DNA of 64,000 nt from Perlucidibaca sp. (GTDB taxonomy: Bacteria; Pseudomonadota; Gammaproteobacteria; Pseudomonadales; Moraxellaceae), in contig JAHFSA010000004.1 in the NCBI GenBank assembly GCA_023265995.1, positions 246,143-310,142 on the forward strand, read 5' to 3'. Below the pieces are notes generated by a model, which was not told the origin of the DNA, made no database searches, and saw only the letters and a program-made list of their open reading frames with translations. The position numbers and the translations under genes were made by a program. Below are positions 35,365-44,414 of the stretch, piece after piece; positions within the stretch are counted from its first letter, which is position 1; each line of letters starts with the position of its first letter.

Positions 35365-36399
35365 ATGAGGGGCTCCCGCCTGCTCCGTCGCGGTTTCGCC
35401 AGTGCCATCGTCGCGGCCTCCGTGCTGCTCACTGCCTGCGATCCGGTAGCCTTCATCAGTAACCAGTCGCTGCGTTTCGTTGAAAAGAAACTGGTTCCCC
35501 CCATGCTCAAGGATGGTGATGTGGTCATGGCCTGCCAGTCCGGCGTCGCCACGGCTCCGCTGATCATGGCCACCGAGAACCTCGGCGCCAACGCCGACCA
35601 GCTCGGTACCCTGCTCTACACCACCGCCGGCCTCTGCGCCGAAATGGAAGCCAACGAGAACGAGCTGCGCTACCTGCGTGCCGCCAAGGCCGGCAACGTT
35701 GATGAAGCCCAGGATGCCCGCATCGCGCAGAAGCGCTTTGCCGAACTCGCTGCCCGTCGCCAGCTCGTCGCCTACGAACGTTTCGTGCGCTACTACGAGA
35801 AGCGCTACGACATCAAGATCGGCGAGGAATGCACCGACTTCTATCGTGAGTTCGATGAATTCGTCTACATGCTGGGTCTGGTCACCGGCCTCCAGGCTGT
35901 GCTCAATGACGTTGTCGCCCAGCAGGCTGTGGGTGTCCCCATGGACATCGCTGCCAAGGCCGAGCGTGCTTTCTCCTGCCTCGACAACAAGAAGTGGTGG
36001 GGTGTGCCCATGGCCGCCCGCGCCGTGATCTGGAACGTTCTGCCGGGTGCCGATGAAGGCAAGGATGTCTGGGCCACCTTCAATGCCGCCATGCTGGAAG
36101 GCGAGGCATCCGGTGTTCGTCTGCCGCATGCCCTCTACGCCCTGTCCGCGGTCGGCAAGGATGACCAGGCCCGCGTTCGCGATGCCATTCGTCGCTTTGC
36201 CAACGTGAAGGAAGACTTCAAGCCGAACCCGAAGTACCGTCTGGCAGACAGCATGGCCGCCATGGTCATCACCACCGTCTCTGACCGTATGTGGACCGAA
36301 GGCGCTGGCACCCGCACTCCGCTGGGCAGCCTGGGCAAGTTCTGGGACGAGAAGGCCGAGAAGGCCGAGTCTGGTGTAGATATCGGCGACCTGCTGTGA
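35365..36399 (+). CDS. Lipoprotein of the TRAP transport locus (possibly TatT-like)
   Basis: 344 aa. The lipoprotein signal ends in V-L-L-T-A-C with Cys25. The mature part is mostly helical with repeated Ala/Glu/Arg-rich helices (for example L-C-A-E-M-E-A-N-E-N-E-L-R-Y-L-R-A-A), and Cys residues at C-T-D-F-Y and S-C-L-D. It lies just before a solute-binding protein and a TRAP permease. T-component (TatT) lipoproteins, which are helical and pair with TRAP binding proteins, offer a plausible model, but I cannot confirm the family. The leader carries CA motifs at the ribosome-binding site. Confidence 0.6.
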   Translation: MRGSRLLRRGFASAIVAASVLLTACDPVAFISNQSLRFVEKKLVPPMLKDGDVVMACQSGVATAPLIMATENLGANADQLGTLLYTTAGLCAEMEANENELRYLRAAKAGNVDEAQDARIAQKRFAELAARRQLVAYERFVRYYEKRYDIKIGEECTDFYREFDEFVYMLGLVTGLQAVLNDVVAQQAVGVPMDIAAKAERAFSCLDNKKWWGVPMAARAVIWNVLPGADEGKDVWATFNAAMLEGEASGVRLPHALYALSAVGKDDQARVRDAIRRFANVKEDFKPNPKYRLADSMAAMVITTVSDRMWTEGAGTRTPLGSLGKFWDEKAEKAESGVDIGDLL

Positions 36400-36505
36400 T
36401 CTTGCTCTGTCCCTGTGCGTTATCTGACGTGCAGGGACAGGCAAAACAAAGGCAGTCCTGTGTAGTAGCAGTCAATTTATCCAAGTGAAGAAAGAGGGAA
36501 CTCTC

Positions 36506-37510
36506 ATGCGTAAGCTCAACCATCTGGCCGTGGCCCTGGTCGCCGCCACTGCAGCCACTGCCTCCATGCAAGCCGCTGCTGCCAACAAGATCTGCGTGTT
36601 CGACATCCTGGGTGCCCAGGGTGATGTGTCGGGCATGATGAAGGACTATGCACTTGCCGCCTCCAAGCTGGGCGCCACGCTCGACCTCAAGTCCTACACG
36701 GACGAGCGCACCGCCGCTGAAGACTTCAAGGCCGGCCAGTGCGACGGCGTCATGCTCACCGGCATGCGTGGTCGTCAGTTCAACAGCTTCACCGGCTCGC
36801 TCGATTCGATCGGCGCCATCCCGAGCTACCAGGTGATGGAAAAGGCTCTGGCCACCCTCGCCAACCCGGCTCTGGCCGCCAAGATGGTGCAGGGCAAGTA
36901 TGAAGTCGCCGGTGTCGCCCCGGCCGGTGCCGCCTACCTGTTCGTGAAGGATCGTTCGATCAACCACGTCGACAAGCTGGCCGGCAAGAAGATCGCGATT
37001 TTCGATTACGACAAGGCCCAGGCCAAGATGGTGCAGAAGGTCGGCGCTCAGCCGGTCTCCTCGGACATCACCAACTTCGCTGCCAAGTTCAACAACAACG
37101 CAGTTGACATCGTTGCCTCCCCGGCACTGGCCTACAAGCCGCTGGAGCTCTACAAGGGCCTGGGCAAGGCCGGCGCCGTTGTGCGTTTCCCGATCGCTCA
37201 GCTGACCTTCCAGATGGTCATCAACAAGGACAAGTTCCCGGCTGGCTTCGGTCAGAAGTCCCGCGTTTACTGGGATGGCCAGTATGACCGCGCCAAGGCT
37301 CTGATCTCCAAGGCCGAGAAGGACATTCCGGCCAGCGTCTGGATGGATCTCCCGGCCAAGGACAAGGATGGCTACGTCGTCATGCTGCGTGACGCTCGTA
37401 TCTCCCTGACCAAGGACGGCATCTACGATCCGGTCATGATGAAGCTGCTGAAGAAGACCCGTTGCTCGGTCGACAGCGGCGATGCTGAATGCTCGCAGAA
37501 CCTCGAATAA
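36506..37510 (+). CDS. Periplasmic solute-binding protein of the TRAP locus
   Basis: 334 aa. A Sec signal peptide ends near M-Q-A-A-A-A-N. The mature protein begins K-I-C-V-F-D-I-L-G-A-Q-G-D-V-S-G-M-M-K-D-Y and has a two-lobed binding-protein pattern with V-M-L-T-G-M-R-G-R-Q-F-N-S-F. It resembles the putative solute-binding proteins (DUF6091 type) found next to TRAP permeases rather than classic DctP. Four Cys including C-S-V-D-S-G-D-A-E-C. ATG 36506 follows GAGGGA; a GTG at 36485 would overlap this site. A strong terminator follows. Confidence 0.75.
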   Translation: MRKLNHLAVALVAATAATASMQAAAANKICVFDILGAQGDVSGMMKDYALAASKLGATLDLKSYTDERTAAEDFKAGQCDGVMLTGMRGRQFNSFTGSLDSIGAIPSYQVMEKALATLANPALAAKMVQGKYEVAGVAPAGAAYLFVKDRSINHVDKLAGKKIAIFDYDKAQAKMVQKVGAQPVSSDITNFAAKFNNNAVDIVASPALAYKPLELYKGLGKAGAVVRFPIAQLTFQMVINKDKFPAGFGQKSRVYWDGQYDRAKALISKAEKDIPASVWMDLPAKDKDGYVVMLRDARISLTKDGIYDPVMMKLLKKTRCSVDSGDAECSQNLE

Positions 37511-37547
37511 GGTTCCGCGTGCTGCATCACTCGTGTGAAGCAAGGAG

Positions 37548-37578
37548 ACGGCAGGATCATTGATCCTGCCGTTTTTTC
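37548..37578 (+). terminator. Intrinsic terminator between the binding protein and the TRAP permease
   Basis: ACGGCAGGATC (37548-37558) pairs with GATCCTGCCGT (37562-37572), ATT loop, then TTTTT. It lies only 21 nt before the permease start and would make the permease much less expressed than the binding protein. Confidence 0.88.
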
Positions 37579-37598
37579 TTATCTGCAGGATGTCAAAC

Positions 37599-39734
37599 AT
37601 GAAGAGCAAGCCAGTCTTCCCGGGCCGGGGGCGCCCGGAGTGGCTCTCGAGTCTGCCGGTTTTTGCGCTGCTGTTCCTGGCTCTGGTGATCGGCACCGGG
37701 GAAATGCTTCATGGCCAGCTGCTGCGCATGGGCGAACGCATGTTCGGCGACCCGGCCAGCAATGTGCAGTACTTCATGCTGCGTGCCGACCCGGTCAGGC
37801 CCGAGTGCGATCCGCATCAGGACATTGATGCTGCCATGGCTGCGCACGCTGCCGCACCGGCGGCAGGCGATCTGTTCTCGGAGCTCTTTGCTGGTGAGCC
37901 GCAGAGCCCGGCGGCACTGAAGGCATCGCTGGAGAGTGCCAAGGCGCTCTGCGTCCGCAAGTTCAAGGCATATGACAGCATCACTGCGCATCTGACGCCC
38001 GAGCTTCGCGCATATCGCACACTCGAAACCGGTTTCTTCGGGCTCTTCAGATTCGGTAGCGAAAATCGTCCGCTGGTCCTGATGCTGCTGTTCGCCGTTG
38101 CTGCAACAAGCGCAACTTTGCGTGTCCATCACATCAGCCTGCGTCCGCCGCGTTACCGCATCGATTTCGTGATTCACGGCCTGTTCATGGTGGCGGCCAA
38201 TGCGCTGCTGCTGTTTTCCAGCTGGTTCTATTACAACAAGGTATTGCTGGGCTCCGGTCTCGAAATCGAGCAGCCGGCTCTCAACCTCCTGACCATCGTG
38301 CTTTTCGGGGTGCTGACCGTCATCAGCCTCATGCGCCTGATCAGGTCGCCGGCAACGGCGGAGCAGGGCGGCAGTCTCGGTCTGGCGCTGCTTTCGGTGC
38401 CGCTCTATGCCTACATGGCGATCGCCGCATCGGTCTTCTTTCTCGGTCAGCGGCATTTTGCCGGCCTGGCCATCTATCTCGGGCAGCTCTTCGAGTTCTC
38501 CGGCATTTTCCTGAATCTGGCGCTTTATATCTGGGCCGGCATGCTGTTCAAGCAGACCCGTGTCGTGCGCCTGTTCCTGGATATCCTGCGGCCTTGGAAG
38601 TTCTCGCCGGAAACGCTGACCTGGATAGTGCTCGTGGCGGCGGCGGTGCCGACCGCCTATACCGGAGCCTCCGGCATCTTCGTGATTGCGGCCGGTGCCA
38701 TCATCTACAAGGAAGTGCTGCTGGCCGGTGGTCGCCGCCAGTACGCGCTGGCCGCTGCCGCCATGTCCGGTTCGCTTGGTGTGGTCTTGCGCCCCTGTCT
38801 GCTGATCGTGCTGATCGCTGCCCTCAACAAGCAGGTGACCAGCAACGAGCTCTATGGCTGGGGCATAGGCGTGTTCCTCATGACCTCGACCATTTTCCTG
38901 CTGGTGTCGCTGTGCCTGCGCGAGCGCAAGGTGAGGGAGCCGGTCGACTTCGCCAGCGCGCTGCGTGAATCGGCCAGTGCTTTCGGTCCATTGTCGCCAT
39001 ACATCGTGATCGCCATGCTGGTGATCTATGGCTACCAGTCCTTGCTCGGTGCCAGTCTTGACGAGTTCACGGCGCCGGTCATCCTGCCCATTGTCATGCT
39101 TGGCATAGTGCTTTTCGACAAGATCCGGCGCGAGCCCAAGGCCCTGGCCGTGCTCAATAACCCGGCCGCCGAACGTCGTCTTTCAATGCGTCAGGCCGTG
39201 CGTTTCGCCACCCACGAGACCACCGGTCACATCGGCGCGCTGCTCATGCTGATGGCATTGTCGGTATCGGTGGGCGGTTGCATCGAGCGCTCCGGCATCA
39301 TGGACAGCGTGCCCCAGCATATGGGCAATATCTGGCTGACGCTGACGCTGCTCATGGGCATGCTGATTGCCATCGGCATGATCATGGATCCGTTCGGCGC
39401 GGTCATTCTGGTCTCGGCAACGATCGCTCCGGTGGCCTATCACAATGGCATCCATCCGGTGCATTTCTGGATGATCGTGCTGACGGCCTTCGAGCTCGGC
39501 TACCTGTCGCCGCCAGTGGCCCTGAACCAGCTGCTGACGCGCATGGTGGTCGGTGAGCAGGAGATGGCCAGCGCCGATGCCGAGGTGCGCCACAAGTCCT
39601 TCTACTATCGCTACGAGCGCTGGGTCCTGCCGCTCATGGTCATGCTCGTCGGGCTGATGATCGTGGTCTATGGCGGGCAGGTGCTGGTCGAGCGCTACGC
39701 GGGCGCTCCGGGATTGCAGGCTGTTCCCGGCTGA
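37599..39734 (+). CDS. TRAP transporter large permease (fused DctQ-DctM type)
   Basis: 711 aa. An N-terminal membrane helix (about 15-35) is followed by a periplasmic segment of about 110 residues with Cys pairs, four helices resembling a DctQ small subunit (about 140-290), then a DctM-type domain of many helices. The DctM part has A-Y-T-G-A-S-G-I-F-V-I-A-A-G-A-I-I-Y-K-E, S-G-S-L-G-V-V-L-R-P and the late G-M-I-M-D-P-F-G-A-V-I-L and Y-L-S-P-P-V-A-L-N-Q. Start 37599 follows AGGATG; ATG 37590 is an alternative. Likely imports an organic acid; substrate unknown. Confidence 0.85.
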   Translation: MKSKPVFPGRGRPEWLSSLPVFALLFLALVIGTGEMLHGQLLRMGERMFGDPASNVQYFMLRADPVRPECDPHQDIDAAMAAHAAAPAAGDLFSELFAGEPQSPAALKASLESAKALCVRKFKAYDSITAHLTPELRAYRTLETGFFGLFRFGSENRPLVLMLLFAVAATSATLRVHHISLRPPRYRIDFVIHGLFMVAANALLLFSSWFYYNKVLLGSGLEIEQPALNLLTIVLFGVLTVISLMRLIRSPATAEQGGSLGLALLSVPLYAYMAIAASVFFLGQRHFAGLAIYLGQLFEFSGIFLNLALYIWAGMLFKQTRVVRLFLDILRPWKFSPETLTWIVLVAAAVPTAYTGASGIFVIAAGAIIYKEVLLAGGRRQYALAAAAMSGSLGVVLRPCLLIVLIAALNKQVTSNELYGWGIGVFLMTSTIFLLVSLCLRERKVREPVDFASALRESASAFGPLSPYIVIAMLVIYGYQSLLGASLDEFTAPVILPIVMLGIVLFDKIRREPKALAVLNNPAAERRLSMRQAVRFATHETTGHIGALLMLMALSVSVGGCIERSGIMDSVPQHMGNIWLTLTLLMGMLIAIGMIMDPFGAVILVSATIAPVAYHNGIHPVHFWMIVLTAFELGYLSPPVALNQLLTRMVVGEQEMASADAEVRHKSFYYRYERWVLPLMVMLVGLMIVVYGGQVLVERYAGAPGLQAVPG

Positions 39735-39750
39735 TGGCATCTGTACCGTG

Positions 39751-39780
39751 AAAAAGGCCGGCGTCATGCCGGTCTTTTTT
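39751..39780 (+). terminator. Intrinsic terminator of the TRAP permease gene
   Basis: AAAAAGGCCGGC-gtcat-GCCGGTCTTTTTT, with one mismatch-tolerant stem and a long T-run. Confidence 0.88.
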
Positions 39781-39814
39781 TGTCTGCAGTCTGTAGCTTG
39801 GCGAGCGGGCAAGA

Positions 39815-39839
39815 AAAAGCCGGCGCTGGGCCGGCTTTT
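39815..39839 (-). terminator. Intrinsic terminator of panD
   Basis: AAAAGCCGGC-gctgg-GCCGGCTTTT. Read on the minus strand, it ends in T-rich sequence 26 nt after the panD stop. Confidence 0.8.
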
Positions 39840-39864
39840 CCTGATGAACTTGTGATGTCCTGGA

Positions 39865-40245
39865 TCAGGCGACCTGAACCGGGATGGCGTTGGCGCTGTG
39901 GCTGACGCTGTTGTCCGGGTTGCAGTAGACCAGGCGCGGTTCGAAGTCGGCCAGCTCTTCAGCCTCGAACTGGGCATAGGTGCAGATGATGACGCGATCA
40001 CCCGGCTGAGCCTTGTGGGCGGCGGCGCCGTTGACCGAGATCATGCGCGAGCCGGATTCGGCGCGGATGGCATAGGTCGTGAAGCGTTCGCCATTGGCTA
40101 CGTTGTAGATCTGGATCTGTTCGTATTCACGAATGCCAGCCAGGTCCAGCAGGTCGCCATCAATCGCACAGGAGCCTTCATAGTCAAGCTCGGCGTGAGT
40201 CACACAGGCTCGGTGCAGCTTGGCTTTGAGCATGATGCATTGCAT
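39865..40245 (-). CDS. panD: Aspartate 1-decarboxylase PanD
   Basis: 126 aa. The self-processing site is Y-E-G-S-C-A-I-D, cleaved at Gly-Ser to form the pyruvoyl group. [13 protein letters not shown]-x-T-Y and N-G-A-A-A-H are also conserved. It makes beta-alanine for pantothenate. GGAGG lies 8 nt before the ATG. It follows panC by 143 nt, so it may have its own promoter. Confidence 0.96.
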   Translation of the reverse strand: MQCIMLKAKLHRACVTHAELDYEGSCAIDGDLLDLAGIREYEQIQIYNVANGERFTTYAIRAESGSRMISVNGAAAHKAQPGDRVIICTYAQFEAEELADFEPRLVYCNPDNSVSHSANAIPVQVA

Positions 40246-40388
40246 GGGCGTTTCCTCCGCTCAGCAGCGAACAAATGCGTACCGGGTGACCATTTGGTCG
40301 GTCCCAGTCCACGGGCGCGCCATTTTGCCGCAAGACGCGTGTGGGTTCAACACACTGTTAGATCGAATTGTTACTACCGTCTTCGGTC

Positions 40389-41237
40389 TTAGCTCAATGA
40401 AAAGTGAATGTTGTCTATCAGTCGGGTACTGCCCAAACGGGCAGCGACGAGGATGACGAGGTCTCTGGTATCGGCTTCGGCGCTCTCCAGATCCTGCGCG
40501 CGCACCTCGAGATAGTCCGGCTGGAAGCCGCATTTGGCCAGGTGCGCCTTGGCGGCTGCAGTCAGCATGGCATAGTCGCGCTCGCCATTGACGATGGCAT
40601 CGCGCAGATTGGTCAGGGTCTGGTACAGCAGCGGTGCCTGGGCACGTTCGCCTTCATCCAGGAAGCCGTTGCGCGAGCTCAGGGCCAGGCCATCCTCGGC
40701 GCGGATGGTGGCTACGCCGATGATGCTGATCGGGAAGCAGAGTTCGCTGACCAGGCGGCGAATGACCGCGAGCTGCTGAAAGTCCTTTTCGCCGAACAGG
40801 GCCATGTCGGGCTGGACAATGTTGAGCAGCTTGCTGACCACGGTGGCGACACCGGTGAAATGACCGGGGCGGGATGCGCCGCAGAGCACGTCGGTGATGC
40901 CGCCGACCTGGACCGTGGTCGATTGCGTGCGGCCGTCGGGATACATTTCCGAGGCCGTGGGCGCGAAGAGCAGGTCGCAGCGGGCTTCGGCCAGTCGCGA
41001 GGCGTCGGCATCGAGCGTGCGCGGATAGGCGTCGAAATCCTCGTTGACCCCGAACTGGGTCGGATTCACGAAAATGCTGACGACAACGAAGTCGGCACGT
41101 CGGCGGGCTTCGCTGACCAGTTCGACATGGCCATCGTGCAGGTTGCCCATGGTCGGCACGAAGGCCACGGACTTGCCGGATTTGCGGGCCTGGCGCAGTG
41201 CGGCGCGCACGCCCTGGATGGTGGTTTCGATCTTCAT
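40389..41237 (-). CDS. panC: Pantothenate synthetase PanC
   Basis: 282 aa. The ATP-binding [10 protein letters not shown] (H-x-G-H) lies at residues 29-38; [14 protein letters not shown] and A-L-S-S-R-N follow. It joins pantoate and beta-alanine. Located 33 nt after panB, in the order panB-panC-panD on this strand. Confidence 0.96.
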   Translation of the reverse strand: MKIETTIQGVRAALRQARKSGKSVAFVPTMGNLHDGHVELVSEARRRADFVVVSIFVNPTQFGVNEDFDAYPRTLDADASRLAEARCDLLFAPTASEMYPDGRTQSTTVQVGGITDVLCGASRPGHFTGVATVVSKLLNIVQPDMALFGEKDFQQLAVIRRLVSELCFPISIIGVATIRAEDGLALSSRNGFLDEGERAQAPLLYQTLTNLRDAIVNGERDYAMLTAAAKAHLAKCGFQPDYLEVRAQDLESAEADTRDLVILVAARLGSTRLIDNIHFSLS

Positions 41238-41270
41238 GTCGCGGTTCCTTGTTCCTGGCTCGTCCCTGGC

Positions 41271-42068
41271 TTACTCGAAAGCGTGTTCCGGCGCCGGGTA
41301 GCGTCCGTCCTTGACCTCGGCGACAAACTGCCGGAAGGCGCCTTCGATGCTGCCGTCACCGGCCTGCAGGAAGTTCTTCACGAAGCGGGCGGTCTTGCCG
41401 GAGTGGACGCCCAGCATGTCATGCAGTACCAGGACCTGACCATCGCAGTCGAGGCCGGCGCCGATGCCGATCACGGGGATGGAGATTTCTTCGTGGACAC
41501 GGCGGGCCAGCGAGGTCGGCACGCACTCCAGCAGCAGCAGCGCGGCGCCGGCATCGGCCACGGCACGGGCGTCGGCGAGCAGCTGTTCAGCTGCCTGTTC
41601 GCTGCGACCCTGGACCCGGTAGCCACCGAAGACATTCACCGATTGCGGCGTCAGGCCCATGTGCACGCAGGCCGGGATGCCGCCACGAGCGAGCTGGGTC
41701 ACGGTTTCGGCCAGCCAGGCGCCACCTTCGAGCTTGACCAGATGAGCTCCGGCGCGCACCAGTTCGGCGGCATTGGCGAGCGCATCCGGCAGCGTGGCAT
41801 ACGACATGAAGGGCAGGTCGGCCATGATCAGCGCGGTCTTGTTGGCGCGCGCGACAGCGGCGGTGTGGTAGGCCATGTCCTGATTGGTCACCGGCAGAGT
41901 CGAGCCATGCCCCTGGACTACCATGCCGAGCGAGTCGCCGATCAGTATGACTTCCACTTCCGCGCGCTCCATTGCGGCAGCAAAGGATGCGTCATAGCAG
42001 GTCAGGCAGCTGAAGCGCTCGCCGCGCTGCTTGAGATCGCGCAGGGTCTGCAGGGTGACAGGTTTCAT
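41271..42068 (-). CDS. panB: Ketopantoate hydroxymethyltransferase PanB
   Basis: 265 aa, TIM barrel. Metal and substrate segments are [25 protein letters not shown] and I-G-I-G-A-G; the catalytic Glu lies in L-L-E-C-V-P. It forms ketopantoate from 2-ketoisovalerate and methylene-THF. folK is 68 nt upstream, linking folate and pantothenate genes. Confidence 0.96.
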   Translation of the reverse strand: MKPVTLQTLRDLKQRGERFSCLTCYDASFAAAMERAEVEVILIGDSLGMVVQGHGSTLPVTNQDMAYHTAAVARANKTALIMADLPFMSYATLPDALANAAELVRAGAHLVKLEGGAWLAETVTQLARGGIPACVHMGLTPQSVNVFGGYRVQGRSEQAAEQLLADARAVADAGAALLLLECVPTSLARRVHEEISIPVIGIGAGLDCDGQVLVLHDMLGVHSGKTARFVKNFLQAGDGSIEGAFRQFVAEVKDGRYPAPEHAFE

Positions 42069-42136
42069 GGGGACTCCTGTGACACGGCCGGGGCCGGGGG
42101 ATCATCGTGGGCCAGCATGGTGGTGGCTGGCAAGTC

Positions 42137-42667
42137 TCAGGTCAAGACGTTCGGCGGAAAGGGCCAGCGCGGGTCGGGCCAGAGTGCCAGGCCTGCGCCG
42201 GAGAGCCGTTTGCCGAGATTGCGGATGCTGTCGCCAGCCACTTGCCAGTCGGGCGCGATGTCGCTCAGCGGTTGCAGGACAAAGTTGCGTCGGAGCATTT
42301 CGGCATGCGGCACGATCAGCCGCTGATCATGGATTTCGTGATCGCCATAGAGCAGCAGGTCGAGGTCCAGGGTGCGTGCGCCCCAGCGTATCGTGCGCTC
42401 GCGTCCTTCCTTCTCTTCGATGGCCTGCAGGGCATCGAGCAGGGCATGAGGCGACAGGGTGGTTTCGAGCAGGGCGGCGGCATTGGCGTAGTCAGGCTGG
42501 CCGGCGGGGCCGACGGCGGCGCTGCGATACAGCTGCGAGCAGCTCAGCACGCGGATGCCCGTTGTTTCGCGCAGGGCGGCCAGCGCTCGCAGCAGGGTGG
42601 CCGGCGCATCGCCGAGATTGCCGCCGAGGCCTATGGCGGCACGCACCGCTTGTGTTGATGTCGCCAT
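42137..42667 (-). CDS. folK: HPPK, 6-hydroxymethyl-7,8-dihydropterin pyrophosphokinase
   Basis: 176 aa. Signatures are G-L-G-G-N-L-G-D, L-Y-R-S-A-A-V-G-P-A-G-Q-P-D-Y-x-N-A and R-W-G-A-R-T-L-D-L-D-L-L-L-Y-G-D (metal-binding Asp pair), then I-V-P-H. It makes the pyrophosphate substrate for FolP. Six nt after pcnB. Confidence 0.95.
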   Translation of the reverse strand: MATSTQAVRAAIGLGGNLGDAPATLLRALAALRETTGIRVLSCSQLYRSAAVGPAGQPDYANAAALLETTLSPHALLDALQAIEEKEGRERTIRWGARTLDLDLLLYGDHEIHDQRLIVPHAEMLRRNFVLQPLSDIAPDWQVAGDSIRNLGKRLSGAGLALWPDPRWPFPPNVLT

Positions 42668-42673
42668 GTCGAC

Positions 42674-44023
42674 TCAGGCGGAAGCCTTGGGGCGTGGCTT
42701 GCGTCGACGGCGCGGCTTGCGGCTGCCGGCAGGACCGGCCTCGCGCTCGCGTGACTCCAGCGCGCGCTGCATTTCAGCCTGCAGTCCCGGGTCGGCGGAT
42801 TGCCAGCGTGTCCACCAGGCACCCATGCCGCCGGTATCCTCGCCGGCCTCTTCGCGCAGCACGAGGAAGTCGTAGGCGGCGCGGAAGCGCTCGTTCTGGG
42901 CCATGGCTTCGACCTGGCGCGGGCGCGGGCTTTCCAGGCGCGGCTGCATTTCCCAGATGTCGCGGATGACCTGTCCGATATGACGCGGAATGGCGGTGCG
43001 GGTCTGCTGGATGGACAGCGTCTGCTGGGCCGCCTGCTGCCAGGCCGGCACCGAGGGCGTGCCCTCGTCGCAGAGCGTCTGCTGACGAGACTGCGCCGGG
43101 CCCCAGAGCAGGGCGGCGAAGAAGAAGGCCGGGTTGATGCTCTTGCCCATGGCCAGGCGGTCGTCGGTGCTTTCGGCAGTCAGCATCCACAGCTCTTCGC
43201 AGGGGTGCAGCACGGCTTCCGGGAAGAGCGGCTCGAACAGGCCGTAGTCCTGCAGCAGCGGCAGCAGCGGGGCGGCATGGCCAGCACCGAAAAGCTTCTG
43301 GCACTCATCGTAGAGACGATGCGAAGACATGTCTTCGAGCAGATAGGCGAGCTCGGGAATGATGTCGCCAGTGTCGTTGGCAATGGTGAAGTCGAGCTTG
43401 GCGGCGAAACGGATGGCACGCAGCATGCGCACCGGATCTTCGCGATAACGGGTTTCCGGATCGCCGATCAGGCGCAGCACGCGCTTTTCCAGGTCGGCAC
43501 TGCCCTTGGCGAAATCCCAGAGGCTGAAGTCGGCAATGTTGTAGTAAATGGCATTGATGGTGAAGTCGCGGCGGGCGGCGTCTTCCTCGATGTCACCCCA
43601 GACATTGTCGCGAACAATGAGGCCGTCGGCATTGGTGTGCGCGGTGCTGGAGTCGCCTTCGGCATGATTGGCGCGGAAGGTGGCGACTTCGATGACCTCG
43701 CGGCCCCAGCGCACATGGGCGAGGCGGAAGCGGCGACCGATGATCTGGCATTGCCCGCCGAAGATCTGCTTGACCTGCTCCGGCGTGGCGCTGGTGGCGA
43801 TGTCGTAATCCTTGGGCGTGAGGCCGAGCAGCAGATCGCGCACGCCACCGCCGATGAGGAAGGCATCGTGACCGGCGTCATGCAGGCGGTACAGGGTTTT
43901 CACGGCAGCGGTGCTGATGTCCTTGCGCGAGATCGAGTGCCGGTCGCGGGGAATGATGACGGGCTTCAGGCGTGACGGCGTCTTGCCGCGTCCGCGCCAA
44001 CGATCAAGCCAACCCTTCAACAT
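42674..44023 (-). CDS. pcnB: Poly(A) polymerase I PcnB
   Basis: 449 aa. The nucleotidyltransferase head contains L-I-G-G-G-V-R-D-L-L-L-G-x-x-P-K-D-Y-D-I-A-T (metal D-x-D), then R-R-D-F-T-I-N-A and the R-x-x-E-D-P-V-R-M-L-R-A-I-R-F-A motif. The C-terminal 30 residues are strongly basic (S-R-K-P-R-R-R-R-K-P-R-P), as in bacterial poly(A) polymerases. It adds 3' tails that promote mRNA decay. Upstream is the region with the small RNA gene. Confidence 0.95.
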   Translation of the reverse strand: MLKGWLDRWRGRGKTPSRLKPVIIPRDRHSISRKDISTAAVKTLYRLHDAGHDAFLIGGGVRDLLLGLTPKDYDIATSATPEQVKQIFGGQCQIIGRRFRLAHVRWGREVIEVATFRANHAEGDSSTAHTNADGLIVRDNVWGDIEEDAARRDFTINAIYYNIADFSLWDFAKGSADLEKRVLRLIGDPETRYREDPVRMLRAIRFAAKLDFTIANDTGDIIPELAYLLEDMSSHRLYDECQKLFGAGHAAPLLPLLQDYGLFEPLFPEAVLHPCEELWMLTAESTDDRLAMGKSINPAFFFAALLWGPAQSRQQTLCDEGTPSVPAWQQAAQQTLSIQQTRTAIPRHIGQVIRDIWEMQPRLESPRPRQVEAMAQNERFRAAYDFLVLREEAGEDTGGMGAWWTRWQSADPGLQAEMQRALESREREAGPAGSRKPRRRRKPRPKASA

Positions 44024-44109
44024 GCTGAAATCTCGTACAAAACCAAGGAAGGCGCATCATAGCAAGTTTGGCGACATGCGGGCGGGGGAGATTTGCGGGT
44101 CTGAGACGC

Positions 44110-44133
44110 AAAGCGGGAGGGGTTTCCTCCCGC
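44110..44133 (-). terminator. Intrinsic terminator of the CrcZ-like RNA
   Basis: On the minus strand GCGGGAGG-aaacc-CCTCCCGC is followed by TTT. Short T-run, but a perfect 8-bp GC stem. Confidence 0.75.
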
Positions 44134-44301
44134 GTACGCTGAACGGTGTGTGCGGTTTATGACCGTCTTCTTATTCTGGGCCTGAGTTCTTTTTTTTGCC
44201 CTGGCATCCCGGCTATCGCTATCTCGCATCCTGGCGAGCGCTTTTCTTGTTGGGCCGGCATTTTCATGCTGACCATCGCGGCTGGTTTTTGTTATGTCCG
44301 C
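44110..44301 (-). ncRNA. CrcZ-like small RNA (candidate Crc/Hfq antagonist)
   Basis: A non-coding region of about 190 nt between cbrB and pcnB, the place of crcZ in Pseudomonas. It starts just downstream of a sigma-54 promoter and ends in a terminator. It holds four AAnAAnAA motifs on this strand: AACAAAAA (44293-44286), AACAAGAA (44251-44244), AAAAAGAA (44194-44187) and AATAAGAA (44175-44168). CrcZ sequesters the Hfq/Crc complex through such motifs and so relieves catabolite repression. Pseudomonas CrcZ is about 400 nt, so this one is compact. No open frame with a ribosome-binding site is evident. Boundaries are predicted. Confidence 0.72.
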
Positions 44302-44311
44302 GACTTCAGAT

Positions 44312-44327
44312 TGCACGCACCGTGCCA
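44312..44327 (-). promoter_or_regulatory. Sigma-54 promoter of the CrcZ-like RNA
   Basis: On the minus strand TGGCACG-gtgc-GTGCA, close to the RpoN consensus TGGCACG-N4-TTGCA, with the exact GG-N10-GC spacing. The predicted transcription start is about 44301. Confidence 0.8.
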
Positions 44328-44414
44328 ACTTTTCGTATCACATCTATTTCCTTTGAAAACAGATGGTTGGAATATTTCTGTTGAGCTGGTGTGGCGGGAA
44401 TGGCAGTGCCGGAC

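Noticed and set aside
40404..42326. A 640-codon plus-strand frame across panC and panB
   Set aside because: Runs antisense through two complete genes and their spacer; no motifs.
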